A stretch of 64,000 bases of DNA, taken from assembly GCF_005116715.1 (NCBI RefSeq), contig NZ_SWCI01000007.1, positions 1 through 64,000 on the forward strand. Direction: 5' to 3'. Below are positions 16,579 to 30,379 of the stretch, in pieces. The notes beneath the pieces were generated by a model, which saw only the letters and a list, made by a program, of their open reading frames with translations, made no database searches and had not been told where the DNA came from. The DNA is from Ferrimonas sediminicola (lineage in GTDB: Bacteria; Pseudomonadota; Gammaproteobacteria; Enterobacterales; Shewanellaceae). Positions within the stretch are counted from its first letter, which is position 1; every line of letters begins with the position of its first letter. Position numbers and translations under genes: made by a program.

Positions 16579-17802
16579 TCATTGTGCCTGTGCCTGGCTG
16601 ACCAGCCAGGTTTCCAGTTCGCCGCGCTGGGCCATCATCTCGATCCACAGGGTGCGCTGCTGCGCCGCCAGTTCGGCTCCGGTGGCCCGGGTGTCGGTCA
16701 GTTGCTGTTGGGACTGCAGGTACTGGCTGGTGGGGAGCTCGCCCTCGCGCCACAGGGTCTGCAGCAGTGTCTCACTGCTCTGCAGCGAGTCCCGGGTCAG
16801 CCGTTGCCAGCTCTGGTAGGCCCGGCTGACCGCCTGATAGCGTTCGGCCAGTGACTCCAGGGTGATCGCCAGGGTGCGGGAGGCGTCGAGGAACTGTTTC
16901 TCGGCGACGATGATCGCCTGGTTGGCCTGGGCGATCTCGCCCTGGTAACGGTTGCGGATGTTCAGCGGCACTGAGATCCCCAACTGCAGGCTGGTGTCGT
17001 CACCGTCGGTGATGGCCCCCACCGAGAGGGTGGGGTCGGCCTTGGCCTCGGTGCGGGCCAGTGCCAGGCCGGCGCGGGCCGCCAGGACCCCCTGGTAGGC
17101 TCCCTTGAGGGCGGGCAGTTGCGGGGACACGTCGGTGGAGGGCAGGGGGAAGCTGGCCGACCAGGCGGGCAGCGCCAGATCCGGGCTGCCGCCGGAGAGT
17201 CTGACTTCGGCCCTGGCCTGGGCCTGTTGCTGGCGGGCATCGGCCAGGTTGCCAGTCATCCGGGCCAGCTCCAGGGTAATGAGCTGCCTGTCCAGGGGAG
17301 CCAGTTCCCCCACCCGGACCATGCGCTCGGCCAGCTCCAGCATGGCGCGGGTGCGCTGCTGCTGCTCGCCGGCGTAGCGGCTCAGGCTGCGGGCCTGGTC
17401 GAGGTTGACCCAGGCGATCAGCAGACGGGCCAGGGCGTGGTTGCGGGACTGGCGGTACTCAGCCAGGGCCTGCAGGGCACTGAGCTGGGCCAGCCGGGCG
17501 CGATAGTCGCGTTTGTCAGACCAGTCCACCGTCTGGGACAGCCCCAGGGTGATCTCCTCCTTGGCACCATCGGCACCGAGGCTCTCCAGCTCCAGGGAAA
17601 GATCCGGGTTGTAGAGGGGCTGGTCGGCGGTGCCAGCCGCCAGGTTGGCGAGCTCCAGCTCGGCGTGTTTGGCCTGGAGCTCCGGCAGGGCCGCCAGGCG
17701 CTCCAGCGCCTGGCGGGCAAAGTCGGACCATAGCTCCGCCTGGGCAACCGTGGCGGTGCCCAGGGTCACTGCCATCAGGGCAGTGCGAATCATTAAGTGC
17801 AT
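16579..17802 (-). CDS. TolC-family outer-membrane factor, CzcC-like
   Basis: 407 residues with a signal peptide (MIRTALMAVTLGTATVAQA) and two outer-membrane efflux repeats rich in long helices (ALERLAALPELQAKHAEL, LGLSQTVDWSDKRDYRARLA, LRDSLQ-type heptads near the end). The shorter length and LSLELESLGADG segment fit CzcC-type channels of metal RND systems. It would form the outer-membrane exit duct with the adaptor and pump encoded next. An AGGA box lies eight bases before ATG 17802. Confidence 0.88.
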   Translation of the reverse strand: MHLMIRTALMAVTLGTATVAQAELWSDFARQALERLAALPELQAKHAELELANLAAGTADQPLYNPDLSLELESLGADGAKEEITLGLSQTVDWSDKRDYRARLAQLSALQALAEYRQSRNHALARLLIAWVNLDQARSLSRYAGEQQQRTRAMLELAERMVRVGELAPLDRQLITLELARMTGNLADARQQQAQARAEVRLSGGSPDLALPAWSASFPLPSTDVSPQLPALKGAYQGVLAARAGLALARTEAKADPTLSVGAITDGDDTSLQLGISVPLNIRNRYQGEIAQANQAIIVAEKQFLDASRTLAITLESLAERYQAVSRAYQSWQRLTRDSLQSSETLLQTLWREGELPTSQYLQSQQQLTDTRATGAELAAQQRTLWIEMMAQRGELETWLVSQAQAQ

Positions 17803-17978
17803 AGATAGAATCCTGCGACAAATTGAATATCAAGGTGATTCAACGGGAGCCGCAGCAGGCTGGGGTGATCCTCAAGCGCGCGGGGTTGAGGCCCACTGGC
17901 CTGGATGCTGTCGGTCTGTCTGCAACGCCACCAGGCGTTGGGACCAGGATCACGGCTGCTGCGGCCGCAGCGGCAGGA

Positions 17979-18317
17979 TCAGGCGATGGGGGGTCTCAGA
18001 CGTTCGGAAGGCGCGGCATCGGGACAGTGGCGCAGGTAGTGAAACGGCTGCTGTTGCGGGTCACTTGCGGGCGAGAACTGGCCGGTGACGATGGCAAGGT
18101 GGCCGGCATGGCAGTGGTGGTGCAGGCAGGTCTCCCCTTCGGAGTGGGCGTGATCCTGGCTGTCGTCGTGGTGGCGGTCGTGGCCGTGACCGCCAGTATC
18201 GAAATGGAGCTCGAAGCTCTGCAGATCGCCACCGATATGCAGATGCCGTCCCTCCAGCACCGCGTTGGCGGTCTGGCTGAGCAGGGTTAGCACAATCAGC
18301 AGTACCAGTCGTGTCAT
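17979..18317 (-). CDS. Small secreted His-rich protein leading the metal efflux operon (CzcI-like position)
   Basis: 112 residues. A signal peptide (MTRLVLLIVLTLLSQTANA) precedes a mature part dominated by histidines: LHIGGDLQSFELHFDTGGHG, DRHHDDSQDHAHSEG and CLHHHCHAGH. The HHHCHAGH cluster is a probable metal site. Small periplasmic metal-binding proteins such as CzcI precede czcCBA operons and are thought to tune metal response; this gene holds that position, but overall homology is unproven. It is the first gene of the operon, 176 bases before the TolC-like gene. Start at 18317 gives the best signal peptide. Confidence 0.72.
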   Translation of the reverse strand: MTRLVLLIVLTLLSQTANAVLEGRHLHIGGDLQSFELHFDTGGHGHDRHHDDSQDHAHSEGETCLHHHCHAGHLAIVTGQFSPASDPQQQPFHYLRHCPDAAPSERLRPPIA

Positions 18318-18385
18318 TTCGGCAGCAGGGATCCAGGGGCAGATGCGAGGTTGGAATGCTACCAATAAATTAGGTTCCCGCCCTA

Positions 18386-18398
18386 GGAAAACTTTTCC
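18386..18398. promoter_or_regulatory. Palindrome upstream of the metal efflux operon
   Basis: GGAAAACTTTTCC, six-base arms around one base, lies 68 bases upstream of the His-rich leader gene in the divergent gap. An AT-rich stretch suitable for a -10 box lies between it and the gene. It may be an operator for a regulator encoded elsewhere. Confidence 0.35.
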
Positions 18399-18492
18399 GT
18401 TTTTGGCGATGGGATCACAGGGGGCAGAGAGGAAGACCGCGTCATTTTCTTAATCTGAAGCAATGGCTTCCTGAGCGCTGGCTATACTCAAA

Positions 18493-18519
18493 CCAGGATC
18501 GATAAACCTCTTATCCTGG
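18493..18519 (+). promoter_or_regulatory. Inverted repeat over the start region of the DUF2860 gene
   Basis: CCAGGAT and ATCCTGG are separated by 13 bases. The right arm overlaps the ribosome binding site (CTGGAG) of the gene at 18530, and a -10-like TATACT lies just upstream at 18483. It could be an operator at the transcription start or an RNA stem over the ribosome binding site. Confidence 0.35.
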
Positions 18520-18529
18520 AGCTGCCGCC

Positions 18530-19555
18530 ATGCCTGCTCGTCTGTTTCTGCTCTCTAGCCTGCTGTTTGTTCCTTCGGCGCTGGCCAACGATCCCCTGAC
18601 CATGCCCGATCTCCCCGGCTGGAGCGGTTACCTGGGGGCGGGCGTGGCCTATTACGACGTCAGCTCCAACTTTGTCACCGGCAACCGCCTTGTCGATCTG
18701 GACAATGAGCAGAGCCGCGGGCTGCAGCGGGCGCCCGGGTCCGAATCGGTCACCTCACCTGAGGTGCTGCTGGATCTGCGCTACACCTTTGAGGGGCTGC
18801 AGACTCAACTGTTTGCCGGCAACCTGGTGCAGGATATGGTGCGTTTCGACCTGGCCCACCAGTTGGGGGTCAGGCACAGCCTGGGCGAGTGGGGCATCGT
18901 GTCCGCGGGCTATGTGTTTTCCTCCCTGCCGACCGAGGTGTGGCAGGACCCCTTCCTGACCGATGGTCCCCGCAGCCGCAGCGATCGCGACTCTCAGGGG
19001 GGGCGGCTGGGGTGGAGCGCCATCGCCGGTTCCACCCTGGGGGTCAGCTACACCTACCGCCGCATCGATGTGAAGGAGGACCGGGCCGGGGAGGAGCTGC
19101 GGATTGCCGGTGAACTGACGGTGGATGAGCAGGCGATGCTGCGGCGCGACGGTGAGCACCATCGTTTCGAGTTTAATGCCCTGTGGAGGCTCAGCGACAA
19201 CCAGCGGCTGATGCCGGCGCTGCTGTTTACCCAGCGTAGCATCGAAGGTCGGGCCAACGAGGGCGAGAGCAAGGGGATGCAGCTGACCTACTATTTTGAC
19301 GGCGTCAACATCAGCGCCACGGTGACCGGCTACTACGGCGATCGGGATTACGATGCCAAGAACCCGGTGTTCGACAAGGCCCCGGATGCCGAGGAGTATG
19401 GCCTGGGCGCCAACTTGTTCTGGCACCAGCCTATGGGGTTGAATCAATGGGATATTAGATTGGGATTGCTCTATTTTGAATCCGATGCGAGAGTAGAGTT
19501 TTACGACTCTGATCTCTTCGGTGCCAGCCTGTCGCTGCTTTACCGATTTCGTTGA
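18530..19555 (+). CDS. DUF2860-family outer-membrane beta-barrel protein
   Basis: 341 residues with a signal peptide (MPARLFLLSSLLFVPSALA) and alternating strand pattern ending SLSLLYRFR, a typical outer-membrane C-terminus. Features such as WSGYLGAGVAYYDVSSNFV, a TSPEVLLDLRYTF strand and AKNPVFDKAPDAEEYGLGA fit DUF2860 proteins of Vibrio- and Shewanella-like bacteria. Function is unknown. Its stop lies only nine bases before the start of the giant hybrid kinase gene, so the two are probably in one transcript. That raises the possibility that the barrel delivers or reports the kinase's ligand. Confidence 0.82.
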   Translation: MPARLFLLSSLLFVPSALANDPLTMPDLPGWSGYLGAGVAYYDVSSNFVTGNRLVDLDNEQSRGLQRAPGSESVTSPEVLLDLRYTFEGLQTQLFAGNLVQDMVRFDLAHQLGVRHSLGEWGIVSAGYVFSSLPTEVWQDPFLTDGPRSRSDRDSQGGRLGWSAIAGSTLGVSYTYRRIDVKEDRAGEELRIAGELTVDEQAMLRRDGEHHRFEFNALWRLSDNQRLMPALLFTQRSIEGRANEGESKGMQLTYYFDGVNISATVTGYYGDRDYDAKNPVFDKAPDAEEYGLGANLFWHQPMGLNQWDIRLGLLYFESDARVEFYDSDLFGASLSLLYRFR

Positions 19556-19563
19556 GGGCCGGC

Positions 19564-24249
<4,686 letters not shown>

Positions 24250-25266
24250 GTGCACAACGCGGTAATACTGGTGGTGGATGATAACCCTGAGAACATCAAC
24301 CTGCTCAGCGCCGTGTTGCGTCATGACTACAAAGTGAAAGCCGCCACCAGCGGCGCCCGGGCCCTGGAGATCGCCGCCCGCCACCCCCGTCCGGATATGA
24401 TCCTGCTCGATGTGATGATGCCGGAGATGGACGGCTATGAGGTGTGCGAGCGCCTAAAGGGCGAACCCACCACCGCCTACATTCCCGTCATCTTCGTCAC
24501 CGCCAAAATTGCCGTAGAGGATGAGACCCGCGGCCTGGAGCTGGGGGCGGTGGACTACATCACCAAACCGATCAACCCCTCCCTGGTCAAGGCGCGGGTG
24601 CGCACCCACCTGGCGCTGTCGGATCAGAACCGGGAGCTGGCCCGCCAGGTGGCGCAGAAGACCGAGGAGCTGACCCTGACCCGGCTCAAGGTGATTCAGA
24701 CCCTGGGACGGGCGGCGGAGTACAAGGACAACGAGACCGGCATGCACGTCATCCGCATGAGCCACTACTCCAGGCTGATCGCCCAGCAGCTGGATGTCAG
24801 TGAGGAGTGGATCGAGCTGCTGTTTAACGCCTCCCCCATGCACGACATCGGCAAGATCGGCATCGTCGATGCGATCTTGAAGAAGCCGGGGCGGCTGGAG
24901 GGTGAGGAGTGGCTGGAGATGAAGCGCCACTCGGAGTATGGCGCCGACATCCTCAGCGGTCACGACTCGGAGCTGCTGAATATGGCCAGGGAGATCGCCC
25001 TGGCTCACCATGAGAAGTGGGATGGCACCGGTTATCCCAAGGGGCTCAAGGGGCAGCAGATCCCGCTGTCCGCCCGCATCGTTGCCATCGCCGATGTGTT
25101 TGACGCCCTCACCTCAGAGCGCCCCTATAAACCCGCCTGGAGTGTGGAGGAGTCGGTGGCCTTTATCGATAGTCACTCTGGGGTTCACTTCGATCCGGAG
25201 CTGGTGGAGATTTTCCACCAGTGCCTGCCAAAGATGCTGGAGATCCGCGCCCAGTTCAGTGGCTAG
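24250..25266 (+). CDS. RpfG-like response regulator: receiver plus HD-GYP cyclic-di-GMP phosphodiesterase
   Basis: 338 residues. The N-terminal receiver has phospho-acceptor D54 in MILLDVMMP. A short coiled linker leads to an HD-GYP domain with HDIGK, HHEKWDGTGYPKGL and a DVFDALTSERPYKPAW motif, which together define active cyclic-di-GMP phosphodiesterases. Translation starts at GTG 24250, immediately after the kinase stop codon and behind GGAGGAGGG, so the two are translationally coupled. The natural reading is that the hybrid kinase phosphorylates D54 to change cyclic-di-GMP levels. It overlaps the convergent kinase gene by 11 bases. Confidence 0.93.
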   Translation: MHNAVILVVDDNPENINLLSAVLRHDYKVKAATSGARALEIAARHPRPDMILLDVMMPEMDGYEVCERLKGEPTTAYIPVIFVTAKIAVEDETRGLELGAVDYITKPINPSLVKARVRTHLALSDQNRELARQVAQKTEELTLTRLKVIQTLGRAAEYKDNETGMHVIRMSHYSRLIAQQLDVSEEWIELLFNASPMHDIGKIGIVDAILKKPGRLEGEEWLEMKRHSEYGADILSGHDSELLNMAREIALAHHEKWDGTGYPKGLKGQQIPLSARIVAIADVFDALTSERPYKPAWSVEESVAFIDSHSGVHFDPELVEIFHQCLPKMLEIRAQFSG

Positions 25267-26524
25267 TGTGGGTAAACTCGATGCGGGCCACGCACCCTCC
25301 CTGTTCACGGTTGGCCAATGCGAACCGCCACCGGTATCGCTGGCACAGGTCCTCGATGATCAACAGTCCCAGACCGTGACCGCCGCACTGGACACCCTCC
25401 AGTCCCGGCCCCTGGTCCAGGATGGACAGGCTGTGATCGTCCATTTCCACCCCTATTTCGCCTTTGCCGGTGGCGGCGATGGCGTTGCGCAACAGGTTGC
25501 CGACGATCATCCTGACCACCGCTGGTTCCGCCTGGATCTGCGGTGTGCCCGTCACCGACAGGGTGAGGCCGACCGCCTTGTTGTCGGCGGCGATCTGCTC
25601 CTGGTCGACGATCTCCCGTAGCTCCTCGTCGCCGAGATCCCTGGGTTCTATGAGGTGTTCGCTCTTTTCGTAACGGACCAGGGAGAGCAGGGCGTCCACC
25701 ATGGTCTGCATCTCCTTGGTAGCACTGAGGATTCGGGTGCGCTGACGCGCCACGAACTCGGCTTTGGTGGAGTGCTCCAGCAGGTTGGCGGCGCCGCGGA
25801 CAATGGTCAGAGGGGTACGCAACTCGTGGCTGGCGTAGCGGGCGAAGGCTTGCTCCCGACGGATCAGCTTGTCCAGATCCTCCCGGTGCTGGTTGAAGGC
25901 ATCGGTCAGCTTGACGAACTCTTCAGCGGCGGTGTCCGCCATGTAGAGCGGCGTCTGCGGATCATCCTTCAGGCTGGCCAGTTGGTCGCCCAGCTCCTTG
26001 ACCGGTTGGATCAGTCGGATAGAGAGCAGGTAGACGATGACGCCCACCACCATCATGATCCCTATGGTGGCGGTGACAATCATCAGGTTCAGCAGCAGGG
26101 TCTCCCTTTCAGTCACCTCGACCGACTCGGTTTCTGCCACCAGTACCAGGGGCACCCGGGCGCCTCCTTTCTGAAACTCGGTCACCAGAACGTAGACGGA
26201 ACCCAGTTCCAGGTGCAACTCCTCGATGGCGTAGTGCCTTGCCAGCAGGCGCTTGGGGACAAACTCCGGTACGTCCGCCAGGTTGTCGAAGGCGTAGGTT
26301 ATGCGGTCAATTTCCAGCGGCCCGGACGCGCCGGTCAGATAGCGGGCCACCGCCACCTCCTTGGAGATCTGCAGGGAACGCTCGTTCACCGCATCCTCGC
26401 CCCAGTGCAGGGCGGTGTTGAACAGGGTGATCATCGCCAGGCCGACGGCGATGGCCAGGGCGCCGAACACCAGCAGCAACCTGGCGGTCAGGCTGCGGAC
26501 ATTGGAGAAGCGATGGCGCCTCAC
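25256..26524 (-). CDS. Sensor histidine kinase of a two-component pair
   Basis: 422 residues. Two transmembrane helices (LLLVFGALAIAVGLAMITLF and MIVTATIGIMMVVGVIVYLL) flank a periplasmic sensor of about 110 residues. A HAMP-like linker, HisKA with H233 in YASHELRTPLT, and an HATPase follow. The ATPase is compact, with the N box LLRNAIAATG, then DQGPGLEGVQCGGHGLGLLI. Start is GTG in a GTGA overlap with the regulator's stop, so kinase and regulator are translationally coupled. The signal is unknown; the short sensor lacks a recognisable ligand fold. Confidence 0.9.
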   Translation of the reverse strand: MRRHRFSNVRSLTARLLLVFGALAIAVGLAMITLFNTALHWGEDAVNERSLQISKEVAVARYLTGASGPLEIDRITYAFDNLADVPEFVPKRLLARHYAIEELHLELGSVYVLVTEFQKGGARVPLVLVAETESVEVTERETLLLNLMIVTATIGIMMVVGVIVYLLSIRLIQPVKELGDQLASLKDDPQTPLYMADTAAEEFVKLTDAFNQHREDLDKLIRREQAFARYASHELRTPLTIVRGAANLLEHSTKAEFVARQRTRILSATKEMQTMVDALLSLVRYEKSEHLIEPRDLGDEELREIVDQEQIAADNKAVGLTLSVTGTPQIQAEPAVVRMIVGNLLRNAIAATGKGEIGVEMDDHSLSILDQGPGLEGVQCGGHGLGLLIIEDLCQRYRWRFALANREQGGCVARIEFTHTSH

Positions 26525-27213
26525 GGTTTCAGTTCCAGTCTGAGGCCTACCTTGGGGACGGTCACCAGCATCGGCTTGGTGAAGGGCTTGTCCAACTGGC
26601 TGCGCAGCTGGTAGATGTGGCTGCGCAGCACATCGTTACTTGGGGGCTGGTCGCCCCAGATGGCATCGGTCAGTTGCTCGCGGCTGACCACGCCGGGTGC
26701 GGCGTGGGCCAGCACCGACAGGATCTTGAAGGTGGTGGGATTGACACAGAGCTTGCGTCCCTGGCGCCATGCCTGGCGGGTCTTGGTGTCGATCTCCAGC
26801 TCGCCCACCTGCAGTTTGCCGGTGGTGACGGTGCCGCGGTAGCGGCTGATCAAAGCCAGCAGGCGCGCCTCCAGGATCTCCAGATCGAAGGGCTTGGTCA
26901 GGTAGTCATCGGCTCCCTGCTTGAATCCCTGCAGAGTATCCCGGCGGTTGTCCAGGGCGGTCAGCATCAGCACCGGGGTGTCTTTCCCCTGGCTGCGCAG
27001 CGCCTGGCACACTTCGAAGCCGTCCATGCGCGGCAGCATCAGGTCCAGGATGATGGCATCGAAACTGCTGTCCAGGGCCAGCTTCAGTCCCAGTTCGCCG
27101 TTGTCGGCGTAATCCAACTCCACCTCTTTGGCTTCGAAGAAATCGAAGAGGATGCCGGCGATCTCGCGGTTGTCTTCCACCAGCAGCAGTTTGGCGTCTT
27201 TCAGGCAGTCCAT
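26521..27213 (-). CDS. OmpR/PhoB-family response regulator
   Basis: 230 residues. The receiver has an acidic pocket in LLLVEDN and the phosphorylation site D57 in AIILDLMLP. The conserved Lys in YLTKPFDLEIL and a C-terminal winged helix (NPTTFKILSVLAHAAPGVVS, then DVLRSHIYQLRSQLDKPF) complete it. First gene of the pair; the kinase start overlaps its stop. The wing motif LVTVPKVGLRL fits DNA-binding OmpR-type regulators. The regulon cannot be inferred from the window, since the next genes run divergently or are unrelated. Confidence 0.92.
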   Translation of the reverse strand: MDCLKDAKLLLVEDNREIAGILFDFFEAKEVELDYADNGELGLKLALDSSFDAIILDLMLPRMDGFEVCQALRSQGKDTPVLMLTALDNRRDTLQGFKQGADDYLTKPFDLEILEARLLALISRYRGTVTTGKLQVGELEIDTKTRQAWRQGRKLCVNPTTFKILSVLAHAAPGVVSREQLTDAIWGDQPPSNDVLRSHIYQLRSQLDKPFTKPMLVTVPKVGLRLELKP

Positions 27214-27343
27214 CGGTTGTCCGGATCCAGGTTACTCTGGCCAGTATGATGCCCTGTTTGTGAAGAAAATGTCGATGGCAAGATGGTCTCTGCGGCCAAT
27301 CGAGACGGGGTGGCATCGGCGGGCATGGTGTCCAACTACCTGC

Positions 27344-27877
27344 TCAGCGGTCGCTGGGTATTTGCCTGGGCTGACTCGGATTCCGGTAGAGTACCACCCG
27401 CTCTCCGGAGTTCAGTTCGACGCTGCCGTCCGCCTCCAATCCCAGTTTCTGCAGCACCCGCCGGGAGGCCAGGTTGTGTTCCGACACCACCCCGACCACC
27501 ACGGGTAACCCCAGGCCCTCCCGGGCATAGCTCATGACCGCCCGGCAGGCCTCGGTGGCCAGCCCCAGGCCGAAGTAGGCTTCGCTGATGGCATAGCCGA
27601 TGTCCGGCCAGGGAAGCTCCTCCCGCTTTATCAGGCCGGCGATACCCACCGGGGCACCTCCCCGGGTCAGGCTCAGATGGTACATGCCAAAGCCGTGAAC
27701 CCGGTAGCTGGCGATGGGGCCGTCCGCCAGATGCTGGCGGGCCTGCTCCAGGCTTCGGACCCCCTTGTCATGAATGCCGTCGATGAAGGGCTGCTCGTTG
27801 AGCAGCTTCAGGTAGAAGGGAGCATCCTCAGGGGTCAGTTCACGAATGGTCAGTCGCTCGGTGATCAGCGGTTGCAT
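27344..27877 (-). CDS. GNAT-family acetyltransferase, RimJ/RimL-like
   Basis: 177 residues of the Acetyltransf_3 type: ITERLTIRELTPEDAPFYLKL at the start, an acetyl-CoA-binding turn near YFGLGLATEACRAVM (R/Q-x-x-G-x-A variant) and VVSEHNLASRRVLQKLGLEA near the end. The substrate could be a ribosomal protein N-terminus or a small molecule. The second of two ATGs (27877) is chosen because GGGAG lies five bases upstream. A second acetyltransferase of the same class lies divergently 140 bases away. Confidence 0.87.
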   Translation of the reverse strand: MQPLITERLTIRELTPEDAPFYLKLLNEQPFIDGIHDKGVRSLEQARQHLADGPIASYRVHGFGMYHLSLTRGGAPVGIAGLIKREELPWPDIGYAISEAYFGLGLATEACRAVMSYAREGLGLPVVVGVVSEHNLASRRVLQKLGLEADGSVELNSGERVVLYRNPSQPRQIPSDR

Positions 27878-28017
27878 CATCTCTCCCAGGGTTGGGCAAA
27901 GATTCAGGGTAGCCAGCCTGACCACGGTTTGGCAAGCAGGGAAAAACGCCTGTCATTCTGATGTGAATTCGATACTATGGGCGATCCCGCTTCGGGGTAG
28001 GCTGAGGGAGAGCAGCA

Positions 28018-28521
28018 ATGATAGAGACCGAACGTGTCAGGCTCAGGCCCTTCGAGTGTAACGATGCCGAGGCGGTCTACGCCTTCAGTGCCGATCCCAG
28101 GGTGACCCGCTTTACCGGTGACGCCGGTCGGGTCCAGAGCCTGGAGGAGGCCAGGGAGATCATCGCCAAAGTGTTTTTCCAGGATTATGCCACTTATGGC
28201 TACGGCCGCTGGGCCGTGGTGTGGAAGGAGACCGGCCAGGTGATCGGCTTCTGTGGTCTTAAGTATCTACCGGAAATGAAAAAAACCGATTTCGGCTACC
28301 GCTTTATTCCGGAGTTTTGGGGGAGGGGGATCGCCACCGAGTGCGGCCGTGCCATGCTCGGCTACGCCCGGAAGCATTGGGATACGGGTGCGGTCGTGGC
28401 CCTGACCGATCCCCGCAATGAGGCCTCCCACCGGGTACTGCTGAAGCTGGGCTTCGAGCAGCACGGCATGGTGGAGTACTGGGGCGAACAAGTCAGATAT
28501 TACAAGCAAGGAACCTCTTAA
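28018..28521 (+). CDS. GNAT-family acetyltransferase
   Basis: 167 residues. It begins ETERVRLRPFECNDAEAVYAF and shows IGFCGLKYLPEMKKTDFGYR, the acetyl-CoA loop in WGRGIATECGRAML and the ending NEASHRVLLKLGFEQHGMVE, all standard for RimJ/RimL-like acetyltransferases. GAGGGAGAG precedes ATG 28018. The gamma-glutamyltransferase gene begins at the next base after its stop, so the two form an operon, though no functional link is obvious. Confidence 0.88.
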   Translation: MIETERVRLRPFECNDAEAVYAFSADPRVTRFTGDAGRVQSLEEAREIIAKVFFQDYATYGYGRWAVVWKETGQVIGFCGLKYLPEMKKTDFGYRFIPEFWGRGIATECGRAMLGYARKHWDTGAVVALTDPRNEASHRVLLKLGFEQHGMVEYWGEQVRYYKQGTS

Positions 28522-30255
28522 GTGAGAACCCAAGGAAAACCTTTGATGGTGGCGCTGGTGGCGCTGTCGTTGTTCATCGGTGCCTCCCCGGTCGAGGCCA
28601 ACCAACCTTCCATCTACAGCCAGATGGACGTCACCCACCCGGTGTGGGCCCAGCATGGCATGGTGGCCAGCCAGGAGCGGCTCGCCTCCGAAGTGGGGGT
28701 GGAGATCCTGCGTCGTGGTGGTAATGCCGTGGACGCCGCCGTCGCCGTGGGCTTCGCCCTGGCGGTTACTCTGCCCCGGGCGGGCAACCTGGGAGGCGGT
28801 GGGTTCATGGTGGTGCACCTGGCCGACTCGGACCAGGACATCGCCATCGACTACCGAGAGATGGCTCCTGGGCGGGCCCACAGGGATATGTTCCTGGACG
28901 AGCAGGGTGACGCGGTGACGGAACTGTCGCGTTTCCATGGGCTGGCGGTGGGGGTACCCGGTACCGTCTACGGCCTGGATCTGGCGCTGAGCAAGTATGG
29001 CACCATGAGTCTCAAACAGGTGCTGGCGCCGGCCATTGCCCTGGCCGAGGAGGGGATCCTGGTGTCTGCGGATCTGGCCAACAGCCTTGAGGGCCTGAAG
29101 AAGCGCCTGGGGCGCTGGCCCAGCACCGAGAAGGTGTTCTACAAGGCCGGTGGCGGCCTCTATGCCCCGGGCGATAAGCTGGTTCAACGGGATCTGGCGG
29201 CATCCCTCAAACGCATTGCTGATGGCGGCAGGGACGGCTTCTACAAGGGGGAGACCGCGCGGCTGATCGCCAAGGCGGTGCAACAGGCTGGCGGAGTGAT
29301 GACCGAGGCGGACCTGGCCAACTACCGGGCGGTGGAGCGTCAGCCGGTTCGTGGTGAGTATCGCGGCTATGAGGTGATCTCCATGCCACCTCCCTCCTCG
29401 GGAGGGGTGCATATCATCCAGATGCTCAACATGCTGGAGCACAAGCCGATGGCCGAGATGGGGGCAGGCAGCGCCCAGTCGATCCACTGGATGGCGGAGA
29501 CCATGCGCCGGGCCTATGCGGACCGCAGTGAATACCTGGGGGATCCCGATTTCACCAAGGTCCCGGTAGCCGGGCTCACCAGCCGGGCCTATGCGGCCAA
29601 GCTGCTGAAGGGGATCGACCCCAGCCACGCCACGCCCTCGAGTAACATCAAGCCGGGTAACCCCGTCCCCTACGAGAGCGATCAGACCACCCACTATTCG
29701 GTGGTGGACAAGTGGGGCAACGCGGTGTCCAACACCTATACCCTGAACTTCAGCTATGGCTCCGGTCTGGTGGCCGAAGGCACCGGCATCTTGCTGAACA
29801 ACGAGATGGACGATTTCTCCGCCAAACCCGGCACGCCCAACGGCTATGGCCTGATCGGCGGCGAAGCCAATGAGGTGCAGCCGGGCAAGCGCCCACTGAG
29901 CTCCATGAGCCCCACCATAGTGATGAAGGCGGGCAAGCCCTACCTGGTGACCGGCAGCCCGGGCGGCTCGAGGATCATCTCCACCACCCTGCAGGTGATC
30001 GTCAATGTTATCGACCACGACATGAACGTGGCGGAGGCGACGGCGGCCTCCCGAATCCACCACCAGTGGTACCCCGATGAGATCCGGGTCGAAAAGAGCA
30101 TCAATCCGGATACCAAGCGCCTGCTGGAGACGATGGGTCACAAGGTGAGCGTCAAACCCTCCATGGGCAGCACCCAGTCCATCATGGTCACCGAGGAGGG
30201 GCTGATGGGCGCATCCGACCCCAGGCGCATGGGCGCCGCCACCCTGGGGTATTAA
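28522..30255 (+). CDS. ggt: Gamma-glutamyltransferase, periplasmic
   Basis: 577 residues with a signal peptide (MVALVALSLFIGASPVEA). The precursor is self-cleaved before a conserved Thr: QTTHYSVVDKWGNAV places it at Thr390, matching Thr391 of E. coli Ggt. Substrate-binding elements are present (RRGGNAVDAAVAVGFALAV, GNLGGGGFMVVH, PLSSMSPTIV, GSPGGSRI). The enzyme hydrolyses or transfers the gamma-glutamyl group of glutathione and glutamine in the periplasm. Start is GTG directly after the acetyltransferase stop, with AAGGAA upstream inside that gene. Confidence 0.95.
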   Translation: MRTQGKPLMVALVALSLFIGASPVEANQPSIYSQMDVTHPVWAQHGMVASQERLASEVGVEILRRGGNAVDAAVAVGFALAVTLPRAGNLGGGGFMVVHLADSDQDIAIDYREMAPGRAHRDMFLDEQGDAVTELSRFHGLAVGVPGTVYGLDLALSKYGTMSLKQVLAPAIALAEEGILVSADLANSLEGLKKRLGRWPSTEKVFYKAGGGLYAPGDKLVQRDLAASLKRIADGGRDGFYKGETARLIAKAVQQAGGVMTEADLANYRAVERQPVRGEYRGYEVISMPPPSSGGVHIIQMLNMLEHKPMAEMGAGSAQSIHWMAETMRRAYADRSEYLGDPDFTKVPVAGLTSRAYAAKLLKGIDPSHATPSSNIKPGNPVPYESDQTTHYSVVDKWGNAVSNTYTLNFSYGSGLVAEGTGILLNNEMDDFSAKPGTPNGYGLIGGEANEVQPGKRPLSSMSPTIVMKAGKPYLVTGSPGGSRIISTTLQVIVNVIDHDMNVAEATAASRIHHQWYPDEIRVEKSINPDTKRLLETMGHKVSVKPSMGSTQSIMVTEEGLMGASDPRRMGAATLGY

Positions 30256-30379
30256 GCCACTGGCTACGGGGGGCGTCGGTGGGCGCTTCCTCGTTGTCAT
30301 CGTTTGTAAGTGAAATGGTCATCCTGGTTGATTAGGGTTGAGTTTGATCGTCCCGGCTCCCACTCTCGCTCAAGATGTG

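Noticed and set aside
28267-30300. 677-codon minus-strand frame over ggt
   Set aside because: The plus strand encodes a complete gamma-glutamyltransferase. The opposite frame is low-complexity His/Gly/Gln and lacks a ribosome binding site.
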